DNA of 64,000 bases from GCA-2717185 sp964474755. Its GTDB lineage: Bacteria > Pseudomonadota > Alphaproteobacteria > UBA8366 > GCA-2717185. Below, piece after piece: positions 26,598 through 34,096 of this stretch. The translations under genes were made by a program, and so were the position numbers. The stretch covers positions 1 through 64,000 of the forward strand of contig CAYYUG010000005.1 in the NCBI GenBank assembly GCA_964474755.1, read 5' to 3'. The notes beneath the pieces are model-generated. The model ran no database searches, was not told the origin of the DNA, and was given only the letters and a program-made list of their open reading frames with translations. How positions within the stretch are numbered: position 1 is the first letter of the stretch; every line of letters begins with the position of its first letter.

Positions 26598-27356
26598 TCA
26601 CATGGCTAATGCGCCGCCATCGATCACCATTTCGGTGCCGGTAATGTATGAGGCATCATCCGATGCTAAGAATAGGACGCCGGCAACAACTTCGTCGACC
26701 GTACCGGCCCGGTTCATGGGCACGCGAGCTAGGCGGCTGGACAAAGCGTTGTTGGTGGGATAAGCCGCTCGGAACATTTCGGTGTCGATCGGTCCAGGAT
26801 GGACGGAGTTGCAGCGGATGCCGTCCGCCGCATGCTGCGCGGCCGTGACCTTGGTAAAGATGCGGACCGCGCCTTTGCTGGCCGCGTAGGCAGGTTCCTG
26901 ATGCGTCGATTGGCCGATGCCAGAGATTGAAGAAATGTTCACGATGGATCCCCCGGCGCGCTCGCGCATCGCGGGGATGGCAAATTTAGTCCCCAGAAAT
27001 ACACCTTTAACGTTGACTGCCATGACCTTGTCCCATTCCGCGGCTGTACGCTCTTCTATTGGCACGCGGGGCACTAGGATTGCGGCGTTATTGATTAGGA
27101 TATCAACGCCACCAAATTGTTCGGTAGCGAAGGCGATTGCAGACTGCCAGTCCGCTTCATTAGTGACGTCGAGATGTCGGTAGTGAACGTCGCCGCCGGC
27201 CGCTTGAATTGTCTCGGCGACAGCTTCGCCAGAGCTATCCAGTATGTCACCAAACACAACCTTGGCACCCTCGGCGGCGAATGTCTTAGCTTCGACTGCC
27301 CCCTGTCCCTGTGCACCTCCGCTTATCAGCGCAACTTTTCCAGTTAGTTTTCCCAT
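26598..27356 (-). CDS. Short-chain dehydrogenase/reductase (SDR)
   Basis: Classical SDR of 252 residues. Cofactor motif SGGAQGQG near 12, NNAA at about 86, catalytic Ser in VNISSISG, and YAASKGA carrying Tyr and Lys. The first glycine motif has SGG in place of TGG. GDILD after beta-2 suggests NAD preference. The ATG at 27356 follows GGGAGATG. It diverges from the isocitrate-lyase-family gene at 27451. Confidence 0.92.
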   Translation of the reverse strand: MGKLTGKVALISGGAQGQGAVEAKTFAAEGAKVVFGDILDSSGEAVAETIQAAGGDVHYRHLDVTNEADWQSAIAFATEQFGGVDILINNAAILVPRVPIEERTAAEWDKVMAVNVKGVFLGTKFAIPAMRERAGGSIVNISSISGIGQSTHQEPAYAASKGAVRIFTKVTAAQHAADGIRCNSVHPGPIDTEMFRAAYPTNNALSSRLARVPMNRAGTVDEVVAGVLFLASDDASYITGTEMVIDGGALAM

Positions 27357-27450
27357 TGCAACATCTCCCAATATTTACCCCACGTATAGCTTAGCCAATC
27401 TTTCTCGGTTCGCTAAGATGTCGCAAAACTTTACAGGAGCTATTTGTGAC

Positions 27451-28347
27451 ATGAAAAAAAAATCTATGAAGCTTAAGGAACGGCTTTCCGAACCAGGAAT
27501 CACCATCATGCCGGGTGTACATGACGGTTATAGCGCCCGCATTGTTGAACTGTCTGGATTTGACGTTGCCTGGATTTCTGGTGCTGGCATTTCAGAGAGC
27601 CATCTTGGTTGGGCCGATCGCGGTGTGATGGGCCTTCAGGAGAACGTCACAGCGTGCCGTGACATAGTGAACTGTACTGACTTAATTTTGCTCGGCGATG
27701 CTGATACAGGCTACGGCAACGCGATGAACGTCTATTTTTCGGTGCGCGCCTTCGAGCAGGTAGGCCTTGCCGGCGTAATGTTGGAAGATCAAACGTGGCC
27801 CAAACGATGCGGTCATATGGCGGGTAAGGACGTAATTTCCCGTGAAGAAGCGCGCGATAAAATCGCTGCCGCAGCAGATGCGCGTCGAGACGAAGAATTT
27901 GTTATCAAAGCTCGGACCGATGCCGCGGGCGTGCTGGGCGTCGATGAGGCGATCGAACGGCTCAATTTATATGCAGACGCGGGAGCGGATCTGCTGTTTG
28001 CCGACGCATTGTTAAGCCCAGAAGATATTGAAAAGGTGGCGAGCAACGTATCAAAACCGCTGTCGGTTAACATGGGGTTCGGAATTCGCGCGCGTGGTAC
28101 GACGCCGCTGATTGGACCCAAGGATCTCGAGAGTATGGGGGTTGCGGCCGTGATATATCCAAGATTGCTAACATCCGCGGCCTTGCGAGGCATGATGAAC
28201 GCCATGGACGTCTTCAAGGGCGAAGTGATTGGCAACAATGGGACACCTGATCGCACTGATTTGATGATATCTTTCGAGGAACTGAACGAGATCACTGGCA
28301 TGGCGCAACTCGACGATCTGGAAGCCCGTTTTACCGGTGTTAAATAA
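27451..28347 (+). CDS. Isocitrate lyase/PEP mutase superfamily lyase
   Basis: Alpha/beta-barrel lyase of 298 residues. The Mg2+/oxoacid-binding block DADTGYG lies at 83-89, and the catalytic loop KRCGH at 118-122 marks it as a lyase (isocitrate or 2-methylisocitrate lyase, oxaloacetase type) and not a PEP mutase or phosphonopyruvate hydrolase. It would cleave a 2-hydroxy-dicarboxylate to pyruvate, glyoxylate or an analogue. CAGGAGC lies 11 bases upstream of the ATG at 27451; an ATG five codons later is possible. The last 41 bases of the gene lie in a 55-bp sequence repeated after the scaffold gap. Confidence 0.88.
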   Translation: MKKKSMKLKERLSEPGITIMPGVHDGYSARIVELSGFDVAWISGAGISESHLGWADRGVMGLQENVTACRDIVNCTDLILLGDADTGYGNAMNVYFSVRAFEQVGLAGVMLEDQTWPKRCGHMAGKDVISREEARDKIAAAADARRDEEFVIKARTDAAGVLGVDEAIERLNLYADAGADLLFADALLSPEDIEKVASNVSKPLSVNMGFGIRARGTTPLIGPKDLESMGVAAVIYPRLLTSAALRGMMNAMDVFKGEVIGNNGTPDRTDLMISFEELNEITGMAQLDDLEARFTGVK

Positions 28348-28361
28348 CCTGATAATTGAGA
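28307..28361. repeat. 55-bp direct repeat, copy 1 (contig end)
   Basis: This 55-base stretch, covering the last 41 bases of the lyase gene and 14 bases beyond, is repeated exactly at 28462-28516. The run of N lies precisely between the copies. Exact identity and a length equal to a common assembly k-mer point to an unmerged overlap, not biology. Confidence 0.9.
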
Positions 28362-28461
28362 NNNNNNNNNNNNNNNNNNNNNNNNNNNNNNNNNNNNNNN
28401 NNNNNNNNNNNNNNNNNNNNNNNNNNNNNNNNNNNNNNNNNNNNNNNNNNNNNNNNNNNNN
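28362..28461. other. Scaffold gap of 100 N
   Basis: Exactly 100 unknown bases, the standard placeholder for a gap of unknown size. Because the sequence on each side is the same 55 bases, the two contigs most likely overlap and the true gap is probably negative, with no missing sequence. Confidence 0.97.
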
Positions 28462-28516
28462 AACTCGACGATCTGGAAGCCCGTTTTACCGGTGTTAAAT
28501 AACCTGATAATTGAGA
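28462..28516. repeat. 55-bp direct repeat, copy 2 (contig start)
   Basis: Exact second copy of 28307-28361, beginning immediately after the N run. It contains the 3' end of the lyase gene again with no gene body before it, as expected if the contig simply begins inside that gene. Confidence 0.9.
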
Positions 28517-28630
28517 TTAATGCGATCTTGTGATCGTGCTACTAGTTTTGGCATGCGACATTCTATTGCGAGGTTGAGGATAACCAGAGTGTCGTTGCGA
28601 GATGGGGTTCCAAAAAATTAGCTGCGTATA

Positions 28631-28803
28631 GTGTCTTGCGTAAAGGTAGAAATAGAGAAGCGTGCCAGGGATTTGGGCGAAGTTTTCGAAGCGCAGAGCG
28701 GGAAATGTGATTTTGCGTCCAGGAATCAGTTCAAAATCTGCTGGACTTTAAGCTGTTTGAAGACACGCTGGTCTCAGCCAACCGCAATGCCGTACAGGGA
28801 TAA
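28631..28803 (+). pseudogene. Possible frameshifted small gene in a 360-base gap between genes
   Basis: The stretch 28517-28872 has no intact gene. One plus-strand frame reads EKRARDLGEVFEAQSGK and a second, one base out of phase, continues VQNLLDFKLFEDTLVSANRN before TAA at 28801-28803. Both are helix-rich and join sensibly if one base is shifted around 28710-28725, like a decayed phasin-like or coiled-coil protein. No ribosome site is clear. Family not recognised with confidence. Confidence 0.25.
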
Positions 28804-28872
28804 TTATAGGCATATGGCGTGCTGATGCCGAAGCGAAAGGCTTCGCCTGTGATGCATGCGGTTGAATACTTG

Positions 28873-29784
28873 CTACCGACTAGCGTGCACTGTGAAAGGC
28901 GCCCCTGTCGTGCGGTGCAATGTGCGGCGGTCCTCCTCGCCGTAATCGTTGACACCGAAATGCATGGTGCAGCGATTGTCCCAAGCGACTAAGTCACGGG
29001 GGGCCCAGCGGTGTCGATAGTTGTAGTTCGCCAGAGTTGCACGTTTGTAGATCCAACCCAGCAGAGCTTCACTCTCTGCTTTGCTCCAGCCTTTAAAACG
29101 ATGAACGAAGGCGGGGTTGACGTAAAGTGTCTCATATCCGGCTTCATGTCGGTGTACGACAGGGTGAATAACCTCTTCTCGGTACTGTGCCCTTATGTTC
29201 TGTTTTTTTGGGTCGTTTTCCCTTGTTGGATCGTAACTATCCTGCCCTGCCTTGCCCTTGTCACCCATGACAAAAGCCGTGGCGTGCACCGCATTTAGGC
29301 TACGTAGGGTTGTTTTAAGGCCTTCAGTCAGGTCTTCGAATACTGCCCGCATGCTGGTCCACATCGTGTCTGCGCAGGCGGGCGGCGTCTCGATGCCGTA
29401 AAGGCTGGTCACCGCGACAGGCTCCTTCCGGAAGGTAACGTCGGTGTGCCAGGCTGCTGCGCGCGGGCCGTAGTTTCCTGGCTTATTGAGCATCAACTCT
29501 ACCTTTGGATTCTCAGACAGTGGCAAGGTAGTGCGGGCTGAGAGTTCCTGGGGGTGGATGTCGAGTTCGCCAAAGCGTTCCATAAAGGCGGCGTGTTGGT
29601 CAGGTGTCAGGTCTTGGTTGGGAAAGACCAGAACATGATGAGTATGGAATGCGTCGAGGATCATTGACCACGTTGCATCGTCGACCTTACGGCAATCAAC
29701 GCCATGGAGGCGAGCGCCAAGCCTTTTGGTGAGCGGTTCAACCTCTATAGGCGTACTGTTCCGCAATGCATCAATATTGGCCAT
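28873..29784 (-). CDS. TauD/TfdA-family Fe(II)/2-oxoglutarate oxygenase
   Basis: Oxygenase of 303 residues. H113 and D115 lie in AAWHTDVTFRKEP; H275 in WDNRCTMHFGVNDYG; Arg in RRTLHRTTG. The segment AWHTDVTF is the one closest in this window to classical taurine/alkylsulfatase dioxygenases (WHTDVTF). The gene starts nine bases after the stop of the nitroreductase on the same strand, so the two form an operon and may act on one substrate. Confidence 0.9.
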   Translation of the reverse strand: MANIDALRNSTPIEVEPLTKRLGARLHGVDCRKVDDATWSMILDAFHTHHVLVFPNQDLTPDQHAAFMERFGELDIHPQELSARTTLPLSENPKVELMLNKPGNYGPRAAAWHTDVTFRKEPVAVTSLYGIETPPACADTMWTSMRAVFEDLTEGLKTTLRSLNAVHATAFVMGDKGKAGQDSYDPTRENDPKKQNIRAQYREEVIHPVVHRHEAGYETLYVNPAFVHRFKGWSKAESEALLGWIYKRATLANYNYRHRWAPRDLVAWDNRCTMHFGVNDYGEEDRRTLHRTTGAPFTVHASR

Positions 29785-29793
29785 TTGATATCC

Positions 29794-30435
29794 CTATACC
29801 CAGTCCGCTTTCTCACCCCACCGGTCCTGATAAACGAAATCGCCAAGGTCTCCACGGCCGACCGTCCCAAAGTTACCCATAGCATAGCCGATTGGCAGAA
29901 TGGCGTAGGAATGCACGCCTGGTGGCAGACCGAGTGCCTTTTCGGATTCCTCTTCGTAAATCAGATGCCGGGTTGTCAATGTCGAACCAAGCCCTAATGC
30001 GCGAGCTGCTAATAACATATTCTGTACGGCTGGATAAATCGATGCGCCGGAATGTCGATTGGGCGTATCATTTTTGTGTTCGATGCAGGCGACGATCCAG
30101 ACGGGCGCCTCATGGTAATGGTCGGTCAGATATTCGACGGCTCCATGTTGTCGACCGTATTTCGCCTTATCGGAGCCGGGTGGAGGCGCTGCGCTGGAAT
30201 AGCGGGGTCCGATGATGTTGTCATAGGCTTTTTTATAAACGACCTGAACCCGCTTCTTGATCTCCGTATCCTTGATCACCAGGAAACGCCATGTCTGGTT
30301 ATTGCCGCCGCTTGGTGCGCGAATGCCGGCGTCAAGGATTTGGCGGATTAGTGCATCCGGCACCGGATCGGGCTTGAGGCGTCGCATAGCCCGCGTTGTG
30401 TGCAGGATTTCGAAAATATCGTTATCGCCGCTCAT
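29794..30435 (-). CDS. Nitroreductase-family FMN oxidoreductase
   Basis: FMN-dependent reductase of 213 residues. The N-terminal TTRAMRRLKPDPVPDALI (Arg contacts to FMN) and the central GAsiYPAVQNMLLAARALGL helix are standard for the family, and PIGYAMGNFG closes the fold. Members reduce nitroaromatics, quinones, enones or halogenated phenols. It is the upstream gene of a pair with the TauD oxygenase at 28873. Confidence 0.9.
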   Translation of the reverse strand: MSGDNDIFEILHTTRAMRRLKPDPVPDALIRQILDAGIRAPSGGNNQTWRFLVIKDTEIKKRVQVVYKKAYDNIIGPRYSSAAPPPGSDKAKYGRQHGAVEYLTDHYHEAPVWIVACIEHKNDTPNRHSGASIYPAVQNMLLAARALGLGSTLTTRHLIYEEESEKALGLPPGVHSYAILPIGYAMGNFGTVGRGDLGDFVYQDRWGEKADWV

Positions 30436-30570
30436 ATCTCGGTTTCCCTTATTGATTTGCTGTCTTTAGCAAAGCTTAGCGAATGGCTTCATCTTGGCAA
30501 ATGCGCATCATTGACAGAATTTAACCTCGCATGGTGATTAGTAGCCCAATCCAATAGAGAAAGTGTTGGG

Positions 30571-31473
30571 ATGAAACGGATCGGCTGTATTGGTGAATGC
30601 ATGCTGGAGTTGAGCGGCGCCGACTATGACCGAATGCAATTATCCTATGGCGGAGACACGCTGAACACGGCGACGCACTTGGCTAGGCTCGGCGTCAACG
30701 TCGATTATGTCACGGCGCTAGGCGACGATGCCTATAGCGATTGGATGCTTGCACAATGGCGGGCCGAGGGTATCGGCACCGAATTCGTCGTTCGCGCTAA
30801 AGACCGGCTGCCAGGGTTTTATGCGATCCGCACGGATGGTGAGGGAGAGCGGCAGTTTTTTTACTGGCGAGACCGGGCACCAGCCCGAGACCTGCTAGAT
30901 TTTCCGGAGAGCAAGGTTATCTTCGAGCGCCTGGCGTCATATGACTGGATCTATCTGACCGGCGTGACCCTGTCCCTTTATGGGCCTGGGGCGCAGGAAA
31001 AGCTTTTCGCTCTGCTCGACAGAGTTCGGTCGAATGGGGGGAAGGTTGCGTTCGATAGCAATTACCGGCCGCGCGGCTGGAAAGACGCCGCAAATGCTAG
31101 TGTCATATTCAAACAAATGATTGCGCGCACTGATTTGGCTATGCCGACGCTGGACGACGACATGCAAGTGTTCGGGGATCAGGACGCGGCAGTGTGTGCC
31201 GATAGACTTCACGGGAGTGGGGTTCGCGAGGTCGTTGTGAAACTGGACGCAGATGGATGCCTGGTCTCCACTCCTGGGCTGCGGGAAATGGTGCCAACGA
31301 TCCCGCGAGCGCAACCGGTCGATACTACCGGTGCCGGTGATGCTTTTAATGCCGGCTATTTGGCAGCGCGGCTTGGTGGTGCGGAAATCATAGATGCGGC
31401 GAGACAGGCCCACCGTTTAGCTGGAGAGGTCATTATGCATCAGGGTGCCATTATGCCGAGGATTGAATCTTGA
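30571..31473 (+). CDS. kdgK: PfkB-family sugar kinase, probable 2-keto-3-deoxygluconate kinase
   Basis: Ribokinase-fold kinase of 300 residues. The N-terminal GCIGECMLELSG and YGGDTLNTATHLARL match KDG kinases, which phosphorylate 2-keto-3-deoxygluconate. The ATP/active-site motif DTTGAGDAFNAG near 251 contains the catalytic Asp (257). It overlaps the KDPG aldolase gene by four bases, which strongly supports the assignment: kinase and aldolase turn KDG into pyruvate and glyceraldehyde 3-phosphate. Confidence 0.88.
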   Translation: MKRIGCIGECMLELSGADYDRMQLSYGGDTLNTATHLARLGVNVDYVTALGDDAYSDWMLAQWRAEGIGTEFVVRAKDRLPGFYAIRTDGEGERQFFYWRDRAPARDLLDFPESKVIFERLASYDWIYLTGVTLSLYGPGAQEKLFALLDRVRSNGGKVAFDSNYRPRGWKDAANASVIFKQMIARTDLAMPTLDDDMQVFGDQDAAVCADRLHGSGVREVVVKLDADGCLVSTPGLREMVPTIPRAQPVDTTGAGDAFNAGYLAARLGGAEIIDAARQAHRLAGEVIMHQGAIMPRIES

Positions 31474-32081
31474 AAGATGTGTTCGAAGCCGCCCGAGTAA
31501 TTCCGGTTTTGATTCTTGACGACCCGAGCGATGCAGTGCCGGTGGCGGATGCCCTTGTCGAGGGTGGATTGAATGTTCTCGAAGTGACCTTGCGGACGGA
31601 AGCGGCCTGGGCGGCGTTGACGGCGATTATTGACCGGCACCCTGCCGCCGTCGTTGGGGTAGGTACTGTCCTGGACGGCGGTCAAATTAAACGTGCTAAG
31701 AGAGTGGGGGCCAGCTTTGCTGTTAGTCCGGGTTTCAGTTCAGTACTCAGCGAGATGGCGCGATCCCACGACTTATTCTACCTACCAGGTGTTGCAACGG
31801 CGTCGGAGATCATGCAAGCGCGGTATGCTGGCCATCGATTTTTGAAGTTTTTTCCGGCGGAAGCGTCGGGTGGTATTCCATTACTGAAAAGTTTTGCATC
31901 GCCTTTTCAGGATATCGTATTTTTTCCTACAGGCGGTATAGGGCCAGCTAACTCGTCCGACTATCTGGCCCAGCCAAACGTCGCCTGTGTTGGAGGCAGT
32001 TGGATGGCAAGCGCTGCGGATATTCGGAAAAATGATTGGGCGGCTGTGACCGCCAAAGCAAAGGCGACCAGGTTTAAGTGA
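31470..32081 (+). CDS. eda: KDPG / 4-hydroxy-2-oxoglutarate aldolase
   Basis: Class I aldolase of 203 residues, the family's usual size. E38 and R42 lie in VLEVTLRT, and the Schiff-base Lys is K126 in RFLKFFPAE. It splits 2-keto-3-deoxy-6-phosphogluconate to pyruvate and glyceraldehyde 3-phosphate. The TTG start at 31470 overlaps the kdgK stop as TTGA. The 3' end overlaps the convergent LLM gene by eight bases. Confidence 0.92.
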   Translation: MKDVFEAARVIPVLILDDPSDAVPVADALVEGGLNVLEVTLRTEAAWAALTAIIDRHPAAVVGVGTVLDGGQIKRAKRVGASFAVSPGFSSVLSEMARSHDLFYLPGVATASEIMQARYAGHRFLKFFPAEASGGIPLLKSFASPFQDIVFFPTGGIGPANSSDYLAQPNVACVGGSWMASAADIRKNDWAAVTAKAKATRFK

Positions 32082-32937
32082 CGTAGTCGTCCGCGAAACG
32101 GTCGAGCCATCGATACATTTCGTCTAAGTCGCGGCCGACGATCATCACGACCAGTGTGTTGACACCGGCATCCTCGTATTCCTTAGCAGTGTCTTTGGTT
32201 AACTTATGCCTATAGGGGCCGATGACGATGTCAAGGTCCGAACGCTGCCGCCCGCGTTTTTCGAGCATCTCGTCGAGGCTAACTAGGCAGTCGCGTGTTT
32301 CTTGGACGCTGGTGTTGAAGCCATACCAACCGTGGCCAAGATCCGCAGTTCGCCGCAGCGCGGGTTTGCTTTCGCCTCCAAAGTAGATGGGTGGTCCTGG
32401 CTGCTGCACCGGCTTGGGATACTGTCGGCACGACGGAAGATTGTAGAACTCGCCGCTGAAGGAAGAGACGTCGTCGCGCCACAAGCTGCCGATTACTTCT
32501 AGATATTCGCGGCAGCGCGCACCACGCCGTTCGAAAGACACTTCTAGTGCGCTGAACTCTTCCTCCAGCCAACCGACGCCGACGCCGAAGTCGACGCGTC
32601 CGTTTGACAGGTAGTCCACGGCTGCGATTTCCTTCGCTGTGTAGACAGGGTTGCGCTGGGGAACGAGGCAGACGCCGGTACCAAGGCGGATTTGGTCAGT
32701 ATGTGCTGCCATAAAAGCCAGGCCAGTGATTGGCTCCAGTAAGCCGTTTTCGCCACCGACAGGAATGCGGCCGTCCTCAGCATAAGGATATTCCGCCCCA
32801 TACTCGTCGAAAAGTACAACATGCTCGCCCAGCCAAATGCCATGAAAGCCGCGTTCTTCCGCGCCGATCGCGAGGGCTTTCAGATACGCCCCGTCGTTAT
32901 AAGGGCTGATTACCGGGGCAAAAATACTGATACGCAT
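32074..32937 (-). CDS. LLM-class flavin-dependent oxidoreductase
   Basis: Luciferase-like protein of 287 residues, opening MRISIFAPVISPYND, with GIWLGEHVVLF, LGTGVCLVPQRNPVY, GVGVGWLEEEFSAL and PPIYFGGESKPALRR. The block order equals that of the enzyme at 24688, to which it is the closest in the window. The ATG at 32937 follows ACGGAGC. It may use F420 or FMN. The upstream in-frame extension is rich in basic residues and unsupported. Divergent from the MER-like LLM gene at 33057. Confidence 0.87.
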   Translation of the reverse strand: MRISIFAPVISPYNDGAYLKALAIGAEERGFHGIWLGEHVVLFDEYGAEYPYAEDGRIPVGGENGLLEPITGLAFMAAHTDQIRLGTGVCLVPQRNPVYTAKEIAAVDYLSNGRVDFGVGVGWLEEEFSALEVSFERRGARCREYLEVIGSLWRDDVSSFSGEFYNLPSCRQYPKPVQQPGPPIYFGGESKPALRRTADLGHGWYGFNTSVQETRDCLVSLDEMLEKRGRQRSDLDIVIGPYRHKLTKDTAKEYEDAGVNTLVVMIVGRDLDEMYRWLDRFADDYVT

Positions 32938-33056
32938 GACGAGCTCCGTTGGAAAGGAGGTTGAACGATTTGTAGATGCTACTGCCGTGAATTGTGATTT
33001 GGGAAGGGTTTGGCGACGCGGTAACCTTTCACGGTACAAAGCATTGGTAGGCAGTT

Positions 33057-34082
33057 ATGGAAGCAAAATTTGGAATACTTGAAATACCCCGCAGTAGCGA
33101 CGGTGCTATAGCATATGCCAAGCTCGCGGAAGCGGTGGGTTTTGACTTAGTCGGTGTTGCTGACTCACAATCGCTGTTTCGCGAACCTTTCGTTACTCTC
33201 GGTCTGATGGGGCAGGCGACAGAGAAAGTTATGATTGGAACCTCGGTGACCAATCCGATTACCCGGCATCCGGCGGTTATGGCGAGCGCAATTGCAACGG
33301 TACAGGAGATCTCTGGCGGCCGAGCGATGCTCGGCATAGGTACCGGTGACAGTGCTATATATAATATAAACGAACGGCCGCGTGGCCTCGCGGGCCTACG
33401 CGACTACATCTTGACCTTGCGCAAACTGCTGGCTGGGGAAACAGGGAAATTCGGTGGCCGTGATGTTCATACGCGATGGACAGGTGGCCTCGATTATCCC
33501 CCAGTGCCAATATACATATCCGCAGAGGGGCCGAAGACCCTTGAACTGGCAGGCGAGGTGGCGGACGGGGTGTTTTGCGGCATGGGATTGTCGCCTGATG
33601 TGATAGCGCTAACTCTGGAGCATCTGAGCATAGGCGCTAAACGTGCTGGCCGCACATTGGATGACATTGATGTTTGGGCCTTGGCTCGGGTCAATGTTGG
33701 GGACGATTTGGTTGCATTGACGAATGAGGTTCGCATGGAGTTGGCGTCCACTGCTCACCACGCGTTCCGCTTTACCCTCGATGGCAAACTTATTCCGGAA
33801 AATATGATGGAAGCGATCCGGAGAGTGCAGTCCAGCTATCAAGCCTCGCATCACGAGGATCTTGGCGAGTCGCCAAACGCGAAGTTGATGAGTGATCCGA
33901 AGCTACTGTCTTATATGGCTGAGCGTTTTGCGGTGCTAGGTAATCCCGAGGCCTGTGCAGCACGGATCTTGGAAATCCGTGCGGCAGGCTTCCATAAAAT
34001 TTTGTTTACTGGTTTCGTGGAGGACAGGACGGCATTGATTGAAACCCTTGGTCGCGAGGTGTTTCCAAGATGCCGCAACTAA
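33057..34082 (+). CDS. LLM-class flavin/F420 oxidoreductase, MER-like
   Basis: Luciferase-fold protein of 341 residues of the methylene-tetrahydromethanopterin-reductase-like branch: KFGILEIPRSSDGAIAYA opening, GVADSQSLFREPFVTLGLM, GTSVTNPITRHPAVMASAIA and GGRAMLGIGTGDSAIYNI. These match the standard sequence blocks of F420-dependent reductases and of flavin monooxygenases for sulfonates or EDTA. Its 119-bp divergent spacer with the gene at 32074 suggests shared control. Confidence 0.85.
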   Translation: MEAKFGILEIPRSSDGAIAYAKLAEAVGFDLVGVADSQSLFREPFVTLGLMGQATEKVMIGTSVTNPITRHPAVMASAIATVQEISGGRAMLGIGTGDSAIYNINERPRGLAGLRDYILTLRKLLAGETGKFGGRDVHTRWTGGLDYPPVPIYISAEGPKTLELAGEVADGVFCGMGLSPDVIALTLEHLSIGAKRAGRTLDDIDVWALARVNVGDDLVALTNEVRMELASTAHHAFRFTLDGKLIPENMMEAIRRVQSSYQASHHEDLGESPNAKLMSDPKLLSYMAERFAVLGNPEACAARILEIRAAGFHKILFTGFVEDRTALIETLGREVFPRCRN

Positions 34083-34096
34083 TGTGGCAGCTCACT

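Noticed and set aside
28307..28516. Biological tandem duplication or attachment site flanking an element at the gap
   Set aside because: The repeat length equals a common assembly k-mer and sits exactly at the N boundaries, so an assembly artefact explains it better.
28516..28872. Search for an intact gene right of the scaffold gap
   Set aside because: All frames have stops or lack a ribosome site; only the frameshifted fragment listed above is protein-like.
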